In this document: positions 16,367 through 25,824 of the stretch, piece by piece
How positions within the stretch are numbered: the first letter of the stretch is position 1
How the letters are laid out: every line of letters starts with the position of its first letter
NCBI GenBank assembly: GCA_937944885.1
Contig: CALFBB010000011.1
Span: forward strand, 1-64,000
Reading direction: 5' to 3'
Source: an uncultured cyanobacterium
Lineage (GTDB): Bacteria; Cyanobacteriota; Cyanobacteriia; Thermostichales; Thermostichaceae
Length of the DNA stretch: 64,000 nucleotides
The notes under the pieces: model-generated
Told to the model about the DNA's origin: nothing
Databases searched by the model: none
Seen by the model: only the letters and a program-made list of their open reading frames with translations
Program-made: the position numbers and the translations under genes

Positions 16367-18325
16367 ATGTCTCAACCTACACTCGAATCCATCCTGCAGG
16401 AGAACCGCCTTTTTCCGCCTCCTCCTGCTTTTGCCCAACAGGCCCGCATTACCCCGGAGCGCTACCAGCAGCTGTGCCGGGAGGCCGAAGAGGATCCCTT
16501 AGGGTTTTGGGAACGCTTGGCACATCAGGAATTGTACTGGTTTAAACCTTGGGCACAGGTGTTGCGGTGGGATCCGCCCCAGGCGCAGTGGTTTGTGGGG
16601 GGGCAACTCAACCTCAGTTACAACTGCCTGGATCGCCACCTGGAAAAGGGACGTCGCCACAAAACCGCACTCATTTGGGAAGGGGAACCGGGGGATATTC
16701 GTACTTTTACCTATGAGCAGCTACACCGGGAGGTTTGTCGTTTTGCCAATGGCTTGAAAGCCTTAGGGATCCAAACAGGGGATCGGGTAGGGATTTACAT
16801 GCCGATGATCCCGGAAGCCCTGATGGCGATGCTCGCCTGTGCCCGCATTGGGGCCACCCATACAGTGGTGTTTGGGGGCTTTAGTGCTGAGGCCCTCAAG
16901 GAGCGGCTGCGGGATGCGTCAGCCAAAGCTGTGATCACTGCTGATGGGGGCTGGCGCAAAGAGGCTATTGTTTCTCTCAAACCCCAAGTGGATGTGGCTC
17001 TCGCCGAAGGGGTGCCCAGTGTCGAGAGGGTCTTGGTGGTGCAGCGAACCGGGCAAGCGGTGCAGATGACCCCGGGCCGAGACGTGTGGTGGCATGAGTT
17101 GGCCACAACGGTGAGCGAGGACTGTCCGGCCCAGCCGATGGATTCAGAGGCAATGCTATTTATCCTCTACACCTCCGGTACCACTGGCAAACCCAAGGGG
17201 GTTGTCCACACCACTGGTGGCTATAACCTCTACACCCACATCACCTGCCAGTGGATCTTCGACTTACGGGAGGAAGACATTTACTGGTGTACTGCCGATA
17301 TTGGCTGGATTACAGGCCATAGCTACATCGTCTATGGCCCGCTTTCCAACGGGGCTACAGTGTTTATGTACGAGGGAGCCCCCCGTCCCAGCAAACCCGA
17401 TTGCTTTTGGGATCTGATCGCTCGCCACCGGATTTCCATTTTCTATACAGCCCCAACCGCCATTCGTGCCTTCATGAAAAGTGGGGAGACTCTACCTCGC
17501 CAGCATGATCTTTCTTCTCTGCGCCTGTTGGGTACCGTTGGAGAGCCGATCAACCCTGAAGCCTGGATGTGGTACCACCGCGTGGTCGGCGGTGAACAGT
17601 GTCCGATCGTGGATACCTGGTGGCAAACCGAAACCGGCGGCATTATGATTGCTCCTCTACCGGGGGTCACCGCCACCAAACCAGGCTCCGTTACCCGTCC
17701 TTTTCCCGGTATTCAAGCGGATGTGGTGGATCTGGAAGGGGATCCTGCTCCGGCAGGGGGATATTTGGTGATTCGCCAGCCTTGGCCAGGAATGATGCGT
17801 ACCGTGTACGGGGATCCACAGCGATTTCGAGCCAGCTACTGGGAGAAGATTCCCCCCAAAGAGGGCCAGTATCTGTACTTTGCCGGGGACGGCGCCCACC
17901 GAGATGAAGACGGTTACTTTTGGGTGATGGGCCGAGTGGATGATGTTATCAATGTTGCGGGGCACCGTCTGGGTACCATGGAGCTGGAGTCAGCCCTGGT
18001 TTCTCATCCTGCCGTAGCCGAGGCTGCTGTGGTGGGCCGACCAGATCCGATCAAAGGAGAAGCAATTGTGGCCTTTGTGATTTTGTCGGAGGGTTGGGAG
18101 GGCAGTGAATCCCTGCGCCAAGAGCTGATGCAACATGTTGTTACGGAAATTGGGGCCATTGCTCGACCGAGTGAAATCCACTTTAGCGAGGCTTTGCCCA
18201 AAACCCGTTCTGGCAAAATTATGCGTCGCCTCCTGCGGGATTTGGCCGCCGGGTCCGGCATCAGCGGTGATACTTCCACCCTCGAAGATCGCGGGGTGCT
18301 GGAACGGTTGCGGCAAGGTGTTTAG
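16367..18325 (+). CDS. acs: acetyl-coenzyme A synthetase
   Basis: AMP-forming acetate-CoA ligase of 652 residues, the usual length. It shows the adenylate motif [21 protein letters not shown], the region [16 protein letters not shown], the ATP/hinge segment [20 protein letters not shown] and the C-terminal catalytic lysine in [14 protein letters not shown]. The enzyme activates acetate to acetyl-CoA through acetyl-AMP in the cytoplasm; the PKTRSGK lysine is the site usually controlled by acetylation. The start at ATG 16367 ([10 protein letters not shown]) matches the family N-terminus. Confidence 0.97.
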   Translation: MSQPTLESILQENRLFPPPPAFAQQARITPERYQQLCREAEEDPLGFWERLAHQELYWFKPWAQVLRWDPPQAQWFVGGQLNLSYNCLDRHLEKGRRHKTALIWEGEPGDIRTFTYEQLHREVCRFANGLKALGIQTGDRVGIYMPMIPEALMAMLACARIGATHTVVFGGFSAEALKERLRDASAKAVITADGGWRKEAIVSLKPQVDVALAEGVPSVERVLVVQRTGQAVQMTPGRDVWWHELATTVSEDCPAQPMDSEAMLFILYTSGTTGKPKGVVHTTGGYNLYTHITCQWIFDLREEDIYWCTADIGWITGHSYIVYGPLSNGATVFMYEGAPRPSKPDCFWDLIARHRISIFYTAPTAIRAFMKSGETLPRQHDLSSLRLLGTVGEPINPEAWMWYHRVVGGEQCPIVDTWWQTETGGIMIAPLPGVTATKPGSVTRPFPGIQADVVDLEGDPAPAGGYLVIRQPWPGMMRTVYGDPQRFRASYWEKIPPKEGQYLYFAGDGAHRDEDGYFWVMGRVDDVINVAGHRLGTMELESALVSHPAVAEAAVVGRPDPIKGEAIVAFVILSEGWEGSESLRQELMQHVVTEIGAIARPSEIHFSEALPKTRSGKIMRRLLRDLAAGSGISGDTSTLEDRGVLERLRQGV

Positions 18326-18441
18326 GCTCGATTTGGATGGGTTCTGCAGGCAAGCTCCGGGGTGGAGAGCACATGGGTTAAGTTGGAGCTAGGCCCGGCC
18401 TGTTGCTAAGCTGGCCACTGGCCATACTTCTGCTCTCCTGC

Positions 18442-18699
18442 ATGAGTGAGCCTATGGGATCCCGCACCAAATTTTTCGGTACAGTTTTGGCAATGCTGGC
18501 GGTGAACAGCATTTATGTGCAGCTACAGCAGCTTTCTATGACCTTGCAGTTGGAGCCTGTCCCCTCGGAGCAGTCTTCTCCTGAGCCACAGCCCACCTCT
18601 GAACGGTTGGGCCTCTTACAGCCTATGGCACAAGTTTTGCAGGTGCTGGGGTTGAGTGGGGCTGACTTTGTCGGGCTCCTACCGCGTACATCCCCCTAG
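18442..18699 (+). CDS. possible small membrane protein, unknown
   Basis: An 85-residue frame with a hydrophobic stretch TVLAMLAVNSIYVQL near the N-terminus, a Pro/Ser/Glu-rich linker and a short hydrophobic tail. No ribosome-binding site is clear in front of the ATG at 18442; a TTG at 18403 would extend it. I recognise no family. It lies alone between acs and lepB on the same strand and could be spurious. Confidence 0.35.
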   Translation: MSEPMGSRTKFFGTVLAMLAVNSIYVQLQQLSMTLQLEPVPSEQSSPEPQPTSERLGLLQPMAQVLQVLGLSGADFVGLLPRTSP

Positions 18700-18839
18700 A
18701 GCCGTCAGCATCAGGTAAAGAAGAAAGGGGAGGGGTAAGCGTAAGCTGACCCCTTATCGAGCGGGAGAGGATCCCATCCCACTTCTCCAGGTTGGGTGCG
18801 ATAATTTTGAGGTTATGAAGTCTTGTGCGTTGAGTATCC

Positions 18840-19547
18840 ATGCCGCCAAAAGATCCTGCTTCTCTGCCCAAACCACCGGAATCCGAGTCGCCTAGCCCTT
18901 CCGGATCCCGCAGCTGGTGGCAGAGCCAGCGGGAAAACTTATTAACCCTTTTGTTGGCGCTATTGTTGGCTCTTGGCATCCGTACCTTTGTAGCAGAGGC
19001 ACGTTGGATCCCGTCGGATTCCATGTTGCCGACGCTGGTAGAAGGGGATCGCTTGGTGGTGGAGAAAATAAGTTACCGCTTTGGTTCCCCTCAACGGGGC
19101 GATATCATTGTTTTCAACCCGCCAGCCAAGCTCAATTTTGACGGTGCTTACATCAAGCGGGTGATCGGCTTACCAGGGGAGCGCATGCGCATTGCCAATG
19201 GCAAGGTTTTCATCAATAGCATTCCCCTGCAAGAGGACTACATCTATGAACCGCCTAACTATTCCTGCCCCGGTGAGCGCTGCCCGGGCGTGAGGGTGTG
19301 GGGATCTGAGTCCGATTTTGTGGTGCCGCCGGGTTCTTACTTCGTCATGGGAGACAACCGCAACGATAGCCAAGACTCCCACGTTTGGGGGTTTTTGCCG
19401 GAAGAAAACATTATCGGCAACACCATTTTCCGCTTTTGGCCCCCCAACCGCTTACACTTTTTCGTAACCCAAAAGTACCCAGAGTTATCTCCCGAAGCTC
19501 AGGTGATGCAGCCTTTCGTTGAGCAAAAAGCCCGCAGCAGCCACTAG
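18840..19547 (+). CDS. lepB: signal peptidase I
   Basis: Type I signal peptidase of 235 residues that cleaves signal peptides of exported proteins. After a Pro/Ser-rich N-terminus there is one membrane anchor (LLTLLLALLLALGIRTFV). The catalytic Ser61 lies in PSDSMLPTL and the general-base Lys106 in YIKRVIGLPGER. The downstream boxes GDIIVF and MGDNRNDSQDSHVWG are intact. The active site faces the periplasm or thylakoid lumen. The last bases overlap the solanesyl diphosphate synthase gene on the opposite strand: both stops use the same CTAG at 19544-19547. Confidence 0.96.
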   Translation: MPPKDPASLPKPPESESPSPSGSRSWWQSQRENLLTLLLALLLALGIRTFVAEARWIPSDSMLPTLVEGDRLVVEKISYRFGSPQRGDIIVFNPPAKLNFDGAYIKRVIGLPGERMRIANGKVFINSIPLQEDYIYEPPNYSCPGERCPGVRVWGSESDFVVPPGSYFVMGDNRNDSQDSHVWGFLPEENIIGNTIFRFWPPNRLHFFVTQKYPELSPEAQVMQPFVEQKARSSH

Positions 19548-20515
19548 CGCAGTCGCTCCAGCACGTAATCTACCATCTGAAACAGAGCACGCCGGGCCAT
19601 GGAATCAGGCAAGCTGTACAAAGCCTCAGCCGCCCGGTGAGCATAGTCACGAGCCAACTGACGAGAACGCGGGATCCCTTCACTTTGGTAAATCCATTCC
19701 AGGACTTGCTTTAAGTCCTGCGGATCCGTCAGCTCCGTCAGAATCAGCTCCCGCATCTGGGGAAATTCTTCGAGGGCAAACAGCACAGGTGCGGTTAAAT
19801 TACCCTGGATCAGGTCGGATCCCACCGGTTTACCCAGAGCCTCCGCCGAGGCAGTGAAATCCAGCAGATCATCAACAATTTGAAAGGCAATGCCCAGATC
19901 GCGACCAAAATTAAACAGGCACTCCGCTACCTCGGGTGTTACACCGCTCAACAGCCCAGAAGCCTTGGAACTGCCGGACATAAGGGAGGCGGTTTTGTAG
20001 AAGCTCTTGGCCAGGTAGTCTTCCAGGGACACATCCGGATCAAAGCGGGTCAAGCTCTGGCGCACCTCCCCCTCCGGCAGATCCATAATCACCTTAGAGA
20101 GCAGCTTCACCACCTCCAGATTATCCAAATTGGCCAAGTACCAAGCCGCCTGCCCAAACAGATAATCCCCCGCCAGCACCGCTATCCGATTGTCAAAGAG
20201 GGTGTTAACCGTATCAATGCCGCGCCGCACATCGGCTGTATCAATAACATCGTCATGCACTAGGCTGGCCGTGTGGATCATCTCGGTAATTTCCGCCAAA
20301 CGCCAGTGGCGGGGGGTGATTTCCCCATCCGGGGTGGTGGCACGGGCGATTAAGAGGACAATCGCGGGTCGGATGCCTTTCCCCCCCGCCGAAAAGAGGT
20401 GCTCGGCAGCTGTGGCTAGAATCGGGTGTTTGGCACTGACCAACCGGGTTAGGTTCTGGCGTAAACGCTCCAGATCCGCTTCTACAGGGCCGAAAGGGGA
20501 AAGCACAGAGGTCAT
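19544..20515 (-). CDS. sds: all-trans polyprenyl (solanesyl) diphosphate synthase
   Basis: Trans-prenyltransferase of 323 residues. The first Asp-rich motif is DDVID (88-92) within LVHDDVIDTADVRRG, and the second is VDDLLDF. GGKGIRP near residue 45 is the substrate-binding segment. Cyanobacterial members make the C45 side chain of plastoquinone by adding isopentenyl units. The call of solanesyl rather than another long chain length rests on the group, not on a decisive residue. It is convergent with lepB and divergent from the csoR-like gene. Confidence 0.92.
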   Translation of the reverse strand: MTSVLSPFGPVEADLERLRQNLTRLVSAKHPILATAAEHLFSAGGKGIRPAIVLLIARATTPDGEITPRHWRLAEITEMIHTASLVHDDVIDTADVRRGIDTVNTLFDNRIAVLAGDYLFGQAAWYLANLDNLEVVKLLSKVIMDLPEGEVRQSLTRFDPDVSLEDYLAKSFYKTASLMSGSSKASGLLSGVTPEVAECLFNFGRDLGIAFQIVDDLLDFTASAEALGKPVGSDLIQGNLTAPVLFALEEFPQMRELILTELTDPQDLKQVLEWIYQSEGIPRSRQLARDYAHRAAEALYSLPDSMARRALFQMVDYVLERLR

Positions 20516-20604
20516 GGAGCCGCAGTACGAGGGGTTTTACAAAATTTCATATCTCTTCTTATTGTAGAGCACCCCACCGTTCTCGGGGGAAACCCAACGG
20601 TATT

Positions 20605-21042
20605 ATGCAAGGAGCACTTAGCTTCTCTATGCCTGATCCTGTCCCTCCTGCTCACTCTCCCACTCCTTCCCATATTCCCACTTCCGGGATCCCGGAAACA
20701 GAATTGGATTGGCAAGAAGATTGGGAACTGGCTTTGCAGCAGCCTCCCCTATCCGGGCGAGCCCACCCTCATCACCATGATCCCGACTCACGCCGCAGGT
20801 TGGTCAATCGTCTGGCGCGAGTTGAGGGGCATGTCCGCGGGATCCGCTCCATGATCGAGCAGGGTCAACCCTGTCCGGATGTGCTGCTACAAATTGCGGC
20901 AGTCAAGGGGGCGCTGGATCGGGTGGCACGGCTGATTCTGGATGAGCACATCCGCCATTGCATCCGTCATGCCATGGAGACCGGCAATCTTGAAGTGGAG
21001 CTAGAGGAGCTCCAGCGAGCTTTGGATCGGTTTATCGGGTGA
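20605..21042 (+). CDS. CsoR/RcnR-family metal-sensing repressor
   Basis: A 145-residue protein whose C-terminal part is a DUF156 repressor: RLVNRLARVEGHVRGIRSMIEQG, then PCPDVLLQIAAVKGALDRVA and DEHIRHCI. The metal ligands are Cys90, His115 and Cys119, spaced +25 and +29 exactly as Cys36/His61/Cys65 of Cu(I)-sensing CsoR. The cyanobacterial nickel sensor InrS has His at the last position. The N-terminal 60 residues are low-complexity and end in a His cluster (HPHHH). The metal is probably copper, but nickel cannot be excluded. ATG 20629 is an alternative start. No metal exporter is adjacent. Confidence 0.85.
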   Translation: MQGALSFSMPDPVPPAHSPTPSHIPTSGIPETELDWQEDWELALQQPPLSGRAHPHHHDPDSRRRLVNRLARVEGHVRGIRSMIEQGQPCPDVLLQIAAVKGALDRVARLILDEHIRHCIRHAMETGNLEVELEELQRALDRFIG

Positions 21043-21469
21043 CTCCAGATTGAACGTAGCGCTCTAGCAAAGCCCTGCTTTTGAGCTGCCACTGCAACCC
21101 CATAAAGGCCCAATCCAGAAACTCGTTGATTTCTTCCTCGCTAAACTGCATCGCCTTGCCAATCTCCAAAATCAGCGCCTCCTCTTTTTCTGTAAACTCG
21201 TTATTCACCACGGCCATGGCTGCCAGATCCCGTAGAATCAAGGCTCCGGCCGAGTTATGCATGGGCGGGATGCTGCCGATATCTAGGCCCGCTGCTTCAT
21301 CCGTCAAATAGGTTTGAGTCAGTTGAGGATCTAGCCCCACTCCTTCCGCCACCTGGGTAAAAAAGTTGGTTTCTTCCTCATCCAATTGACCATCCACTCG
21401 GGCTACTGAGATCAAAGCTTTCAGGTAGAGCTGGCGCTGGGCATCGGTGAGATCAATGTAGTTGACCAT
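21032..21469 (-). CDS. TerB-like (tellurite resistance TerB family) domain protein
   Basis: The 145-residue, acidic, all-helical protein resembles the TerB/DjlA N-terminal domain family: LYLKALISVARVDGQLDEEE and EFTEKEEALILEIGKAM form the paired helix-acidic-loop repeats that may bind metal. It has no signal peptide or membrane segment. Its 3' end overlaps that of the csoR-like gene by 11 bases (convergent). A second TerB-like gene is at 60991. The function is unknown. Confidence 0.7.
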   Translation of the reverse strand: MVNYIDLTDAQRQLYLKALISVARVDGQLDEEETNFFTQVAEGVGLDPQLTQTYLTDEAAGLDIGSIPPMHNSAGALILRDLAAMAVVNNEFTEKEEALILEIGKAMQFSEEEINEFLDWAFMGLQWQLKSRALLERYVQSGVTR

Positions 21470-21543
21470 GGGGCTACCGGCTGAATGTGTGCTTCCCCTT
21501 TACTGTGCCACGAAGTTCGCCCACTCAGACAAGGGGAAACTTT

Positions 21544-21572
21544 TTTCAAACACTCAAAAAATCGCTTATAAT
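21544..21572 (+). promoter_or_regulatory. candidate sigma-70 promoter for the rpsP operon
   Basis: TTTCAA (21544-21549) and a perfect -10 TATAAT (21567-21572) are separated by 17 bases, upstream of rpsP at 21695. Transcription would start near 21579 and give a leader of about 115 bases. Confidence 0.55.
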
Positions 21573-21694
21573 AGAAAGCCTGTGTTTATTTGCCAGCAGT
21601 CAAAACCCTGGAGCTTTGGCAGGCTTGGCAAGACAAAACCGTTCCTCTCATTTTCTACAGCTTGTGAAGCACCCCCAAGGAGCAGATCACCACC

Positions 21695-22204
21695 ATGGTA
21701 AAATTGCGACTCAAGCGCTACGGAAAGAAGCGGCAACCGAGCTATCGCATCATCGCCATTGAAAGTAAAACTCGCCGTGAAGCCCGTCCGCTCGAGGAGT
21801 TGGGCTACTACAACCCCCGCACTAAGGAGACCGTTTTGGAAACGGCTAGCCTGCTGAAATGGTTGCGTTTTGGGGCTGAGCCTACCGAGACCGTGAAGGG
21901 GATCCTCACAAAGGCCGGCATTTACAATATGCTGGCAGCAGCAGAAGGTGGGGTTGTGGCTTCGATTCGCATCCCGGCTGTGGCCAAGCCCGCAGCTGGG
22001 ATCCCTGAGTCTGGTGAAGAGCCTGCCATTACTGTTGTCGAACCTGAGGCTGTGAATGTTGCTGCGGCCCCTGAAGCTACTGCTGAACCTGGGGCCGAGG
22101 TGGGTGGAGGTGAAAGGGAAACCCCCCAACCCTCAGAAGCAGCAGCTGGGACAGCAGTGGAAAATCCGGCGGAGCCTAAAGCTGAGGAAGCAGCTGAGGC
22201 CTAA
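21695..22204 (+). CDS. rpsP: 30S ribosomal protein S16 with long Ala/Glu/Pro-rich C-terminal tail
   Basis: The first ~85 residues are a standard S16: MVKLRLKRYGKKRQPSYRI, then SKTRREARPLEELGYYNP and ASLLKWLRFGAEPTETV. S16 binds 16S rRNA early in 30S assembly. The protein is 169 residues, roughly twice the usual length. The extra ~80 residues are low-complexity, rich in Ala, Glu, Pro and Gly, and predicted disordered. AGGAG lies 11 bases before the ATG. It heads a plus-strand cluster with khpA and get3d. Confidence 0.95.
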   Translation: MVKLRLKRYGKKRQPSYRIIAIESKTRREARPLEELGYYNPRTKETVLETASLLKWLRFGAEPTETVKGILTKAGIYNMLAAAEGGVVASIRIPAVAKPAAGIPESGEEPAITVVEPEAVNVAAAPEATAEPGAEVGGGERETPQPSEAAAGTAVENPAEPKAEEAAEA

Positions 22205-22256
22205 TGCCACATTCGGCTAAGCTTGCCATTAGACCTGGCCTTAATGGTTTTTCCCC

Positions 22257-22532
22257 ATGCCGGACTACAAAGCGCTTGCTCACCTTCTTATTGAACCTCT
22301 GATTAGCCCCGCTCCCTTACGGATGGACCTAGAGACCACCTGTGCCGGGAAAAAGGTGTGGCTACGGCTGGCTTTTGATCCCAAAGATCGGGGACGGGTA
22401 TTTGGGCGGGGTGGGCGAACCATGCAGGCCATTCGCCAGGTGATGATGGCAGCGGCTCAGTTGGCTGGGCAGTCTCTGCACATCGAAATCTATGGAGAGG
22501 CTGGAGAGCGAAGTCGGGAGGGGCGGGAATGA
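22257..22532 (+). CDS. khpA: KH-domain RNA-binding protein (KhpA/YlqC type)
   Basis: A 91-residue single KH domain protein. The GxxG nucleic-acid loop is GRGGR in DRGRVFGRGGRTMQAIR, preceded by LAFDPKD. KhpA proteins bind many RNAs and in several bacteria work with KhpB/Jag; the rpsP-khpA order is common in bacteria. The gene overlaps get3d by four bases (ATGA at 22529-22532), so translation is coupled. Confidence 0.88.
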   Translation: MPDYKALAHLLIEPLISPAPLRMDLETTCAGKKVWLRLAFDPKDRGRVFGRGGRTMQAIRQVMMAAAQLAGQSLHIEIYGEAGERSREGRE

Positions 22533-23650
22533 GCCAAATTCTCACGTTCTTGGGGAAAGGGGGGACAGGCCGCAGCACCTTGGCAGTAGCAGCAGCCCGC
22601 TTTGCTGCCCAACAAGGACGACGCGTACTGCTGGTGGGGCACCAGGCGGGGCCGGGGCTGGAAATGCTCTTGGGTGGGATCCCGCTGTCGGGGGAACCCT
22701 TGACGATTGCGGCCAATTTGAGTGTGGTGCAACTGCGGACAACCCAACTGCTGGAGCAAACCTGGACAGCAGCAAAAGAGTTGGAAGCCCAGTATGTGCG
22801 TACCCCTTTTTTCCGGGAGATCTACGGGCAGGAGTTGGGGGTGTTGCCGGGGATGGATCAAGCCCTTGCCCTGGAGGCTTTGCGTCGCTACGATGCCAGC
22901 GGCCAGTACGATTGCATTCTCTACGATGGGCCAGGGGATCTCACCACCCTACGAGCGTTTGGGATCCCGGAGGTGGCCAGTTGGTACTGGCGGCGAGCTT
23001 CCAAAGCCTTTTTCGGCTCGGATTTGGCCAAAACGCTGCGCCCTTTTGCGGAGCCCCTGCTGCGCTCTGTCAGCAATGTGGAGTTTTCCTCCCTGGAGGA
23101 TCTGCCGGATCGCATGGGAGGCATGACCAACATTCTGGAGCAGGGGCGACAGGCCATTGCCGATCCGCGACGGGTCTTGGCCCATCTGGTCACCACCCGC
23201 GATCCGATCGCCATTCAAACCGCCCGTTACCTGTGGGGCAGCGCCCAAATGGTGGGGGTGACGGTGGGGGGGGTGTGGGTAACCCCCATTGGCTCAGCAG
23301 AGGTAGCTGCTGCAGACTTCGCTCCTCTCCCTGTGCGGGTTTTGCCCAGCCATCAAGGTTTTGGGCGGGATAGCGGGATGGAGGGGTCTGATTTGGAGGC
23401 GGCGGTGGGTGGTGTGTTTACGGTGCCGGATGTGCCTCCCCCCTTGGCCATTGACGAGGGATCCCGTACGGTGAAGCTGTTTATTCCAGGCTTTAGTAAA
23501 ACCCAAATTGAGCTGAGCCAATCGGGGCCGGAGCTGACGATTACTGCTGGTGATCAACGGCGCAACTTATTTTTGCCGCCTAGCCTGGCCGGTCGGCAGG
23601 TGACTGGAGCCAAGTTTCAAGAACCCTTTCTGCTGATTAGCTTTGGTTAA
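22529..23650 (+). CDS. Get3d-like ArsA/Get3 ATPase with C-terminal alpha-crystallin domain
   Basis: A 373-residue deviant-Walker ATPase of the SIMIBI/ArsA class. The N-terminus is [18 protein letters not shown]; the signature lysine (GKGG) is present but the normal Walker A lysine is Arg. [10 protein letters not shown] matches the switch region. The last ~80 residues ([19 protein letters not shown]...[10 protein letters not shown]) look like an HSP20/alpha-crystallin fold. This layout matches Get3d, a Get3 homologue found in cyanobacteria and chloroplasts and thought to bind hydrophobic client segments. Its client is unknown. The start overlaps khpA. Confidence 0.85.
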   Translation: MSQILTFLGKGGTGRSTLAVAAARFAAQQGRRVLLVGHQAGPGLEMLLGGIPLSGEPLTIAANLSVVQLRTTQLLEQTWTAAKELEAQYVRTPFFREIYGQELGVLPGMDQALALEALRRYDASGQYDCILYDGPGDLTTLRAFGIPEVASWYWRRASKAFFGSDLAKTLRPFAEPLLRSVSNVEFSSLEDLPDRMGGMTNILEQGRQAIADPRRVLAHLVTTRDPIAIQTARYLWGSAQMVGVTVGGVWVTPIGSAEVAAADFAPLPVRVLPSHQGFGRDSGMEGSDLEAAVGGVFTVPDVPPPLAIDEGSRTVKLFIPGFSKTQIELSQSGPELTITAGDQRRNLFLPPSLAGRQVTGAKFQEPFLLISFG

Positions 23651-23682
23651 GAGCCTCAATTAACCCACCGACGGAGAAGGCG

Positions 23683-24444
23683 ATGCTGGCCAAACGGATC
23701 ATTCCCTGTCTTGATGTGGCTGCTGGGCGGGTGGTGAAAGGGATCCAGTTTGTGCAGCTGCGGGATGCCGGGGATCCCGTGGAGCTGGCGCAAGCCTATG
23801 ACCGGGCTGGGGCCGATGAGCTGGTGTTTTTGGATATCACCGCCACCCATGAGGAGCGGGCCATTTTGCTGGAGGTGGTCCAACGGACGGCGGAGCAGGT
23901 GTTCATTCCCCTGACGGTAGGGGGTGGGATCCGCAATCTGGAGGGGGTACGAGCCCTGTTGCGGGCAGGGGCAGATAAAGTCAGCCTCAACTCTGCGGCG
24001 GTGAAGGATCCCGACTTGGTTACGCAGGCCAGCCGTTGGTTTGGATCCCAATGTATTGTGGTGGCTATTGACGCCCGTGCCAAAGCTGACGGGGAAGGGT
24101 GGGAAGTCTATGTGCGGGGCGGCAGAGAGCCCACAGGGTTGGATGCGATTAAATGGGCAAAACAGATGGCAGAGCGGGGGGCAGGGGAGATTTTACTCAC
24201 CAGTATGGATGCAGATGGCACCCAAGCCGGCTATGACCTGAACTTGACCCGTCAGGTGGTCGAGGCGGTGCCTGTGCCGGTTATTGCTTCCGGCGGAGCC
24301 GGTAATTGCACCCATATTCGCCAAGCCCTCCAAGAGGGAGGAGCAGAAGCGGCGCTTTTGGCCTCTTTATTGCACTATGGTCAATTGACGATCCCCCAAA
24401 TCAAGGCAGACTTGGCAGCCCATGGGCTGTTGGTGCGCACCTAA
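23683..24444 (+). CDS. hisF: imidazole glycerol phosphate synthase subunit HisF
   Basis: TIM-barrel cyclase of histidine biosynthesis, 253 residues. The N-terminus [12 protein letters not shown] carries the catalytic Asp, and [46 protein letters not shown] (second catalytic Asp) and [12 protein letters not shown] follow in family order. With HisH it converts PRFAR plus ammonia to imidazole glycerol phosphate and AICAR. It lies 32 bases after get3d; no other his genes are here, as is usual for dispersed cyanobacterial his genes. Confidence 0.97.
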   Translation: MLAKRIIPCLDVAAGRVVKGIQFVQLRDAGDPVELAQAYDRAGADELVFLDITATHEERAILLEVVQRTAEQVFIPLTVGGGIRNLEGVRALLRAGADKVSLNSAAVKDPDLVTQASRWFGSQCIVVAIDARAKADGEGWEVYVRGGREPTGLDAIKWAKQMAERGAGEILLTSMDADGTQAGYDLNLTRQVVEAVPVPVIASGGAGNCTHIRQALQEGGAEAALLASLLHYGQLTIPQIKADLAAHGLLVRT

Positions 24445-24475
24445 CTCTGATTGCAGCAGCTAAGAGGCCTTACCC

Positions 24476-25312
24476 ATGTTCAACCCTCTGCAAAGCAGTG
24501 AGCTGGCTGAATGGTTACCTCAGGTGGCTCGTTTATCGGCAGCTGCGGGCGAAGCCGTCTTGGAGATCTACCGCAAGCCAGAGATTCAGGTTACTACCAA
24601 AGTTGATCCTGTTGGGCAGGATGGGGAGGAGCGTCTATCTCCTCTCACCGCTGCCGATCTGGCTGCTCACCACCTCATCTTGCAGGGCTTAAAAGATCTA
24701 ACCCCAGGGATCCCCGTGCTCTCAGAAGAAGCTGCCGACATCCCCTACGCTGAACGGCAACATTGGGGACAGTTTTGGCTGGTGGATCCCTTAGATGGCA
24801 CCCAAGAGTTCCTTCAGCGCAATGGTCAGTTCACGGTGAATATCGCCCTGGTGGAGGAAGGGATCCCGATTTTGGGCGTCGTTCATGCGCCGGTTTTGCA
24901 TCTCACCTACACGGCTGCCCGGGAGCTGGGGGCCTACCGAGGGGACACACGCATCCACACCTGCCCCTACACCGGTGGATCCTTGAAGGTGGTGGCCAGC
25001 CGCTCCCATGCCAACCCCAAAACCGAGCAATTCTTAAAGCAGTTGCAAAGCCGTTACGGCCCCCTTGAGGTGAGCTCCCTCGGTAGCTCCCTTAAGTTTT
25101 GCCGAGTTGCCGAGGGATCCGCCCATCTCTATCCCCGCTTTGGCCCCACCATGGAATGGGATACCGCTGCTGCCCAATGCGTTGTTGAGCAAGCCGGAGG
25201 AAGCGTGACCAACTTGCAAGGGGATCCCTTGCGCTACAACAAACCCGATCTGCACAACCCCCCCTTTATGGTGGCGGCTGCAGCTGGACTCTGGCAAGAG
25301 CTGCTGATCTAG
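24476..25312 (+). CDS. cysQ: 3'(2'),5'-bisphosphate nucleotidase CysQ family
   Basis: Inositol-monophosphatase-fold enzyme of 278 residues. Metal-binding motifs are VLSEEAAD, VDPLDGTQEFL (the DPLDGT signature) and the C-terminal MEWDTAAAQCVVEQAGG. The family hydrolyses 3'-phosphoadenosine 5'-phosphate (PAP) to AMP in sulfur assimilation; some members also act on inositol phosphates, so the substrate is inferred. The stop codon lies inside a 9-bp tandem duplication (GCTGATCTA, 25303-25320). Confidence 0.88.
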   Translation: MFNPLQSSELAEWLPQVARLSAAAGEAVLEIYRKPEIQVTTKVDPVGQDGEERLSPLTAADLAAHHLILQGLKDLTPGIPVLSEEAADIPYAERQHWGQFWLVDPLDGTQEFLQRNGQFTVNIALVEEGIPILGVVHAPVLHLTYTAARELGAYRGDTRIHTCPYTGGSLKVVASRSHANPKTEQFLKQLQSRYGPLEVSSLGSSLKFCRVAEGSAHLYPRFGPTMEWDTAAAQCVVEQAGGSVTNLQGDPLRYNKPDLHNPPFMVAAAAGLWQELLI

Positions 25313-25320
25313 CTGATCTA
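25303..25320. repeat. 9-bp tandem duplication across the cysQ stop
   Basis: GCTGATCTA occurs twice in succession. The stop codon TAG of cysQ is formed at the junction of the two copies, so the duplication may have created or moved the stop. Confidence 0.7.
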
Positions 25321-25341
25321 GGTGTCTAGGTGCTCCGCAAC

Positions 25342-25824
25342 CTACATGCCCATTTCGGCAGGGTTAAACCCATCTGGGAACTTGGTGTACTCATCATAGA
25401 GAGCACCACGAAAGTTGGCGTTGGTGATAATGGCTTCCCGTAGATCGGCCCCAATCCGCAGATCAGCCCGGCTGAGTTCGGCTTCAGTTAAGTCGGCTCG
25501 TAACAACCTAGCTCGGTAGAGGTTGGCTCCCCGCAGATCTGCCTTCACCAACTTGGCTCCGATCAGGTTCACCCGCCGCAACTTCGCCCCCCGCAGATCG
25601 GCAGCCGTTAGATCGGCCCCCGATAGATCCGACTCGCGCAAGTCTGCCCCGCTCAAGTTAGCCTCCCGGAGGATGATGCCCTTCAAATTAACCCCGCTCA
25701 GCTGCACTCCACTGAGATTGGATCCCGTGAAATCTCGCTGGCCAGAGGCATAAGCCTGCAACAGTTGTTTGGCATTCAAGAGAGGCTTAATACTCGCTGT
25801 TGTCATTGCTGTTTGTGGCCTCAC
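25342..25824 (-). CDS. pentapeptide repeat protein
   Basis: A 160-residue protein made mainly of A(D/N)LXX repeats, such as ANLSGADLRESDLSGADL and ADLRGANLYRARLLRADL. These fold as a right-handed quadrilateral beta-helix. About 20 tandem units lie between residues 30 and 145, with short caps. No signal peptide or membrane segment is seen. Cyanobacteria carry many such proteins, most without known function. It is convergent with cysQ. Confidence 0.9.
   Translation of the reverse strand: MRPQTAMTTASIKPLLNAKQLLQAYASGQRDFTGSNLSGVQLSGVNLKGIILREANLSGADLRESDLSGADLTAADLRGAKLRRVNLIGAKLVKADLRGANLYRARLLRADLTEAELSRADLRIGADLREAIITNANFRGALYDEYTKFPDGFNPAEMGM

Noticed and set aside
22492-23373. 293-residue plus-strand ORF in another frame over get3d
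   Set aside because: Gly/Ser/Pro/Cys-rich shadow of the real gene, no family likeness, and overlaps get3d almost completely.
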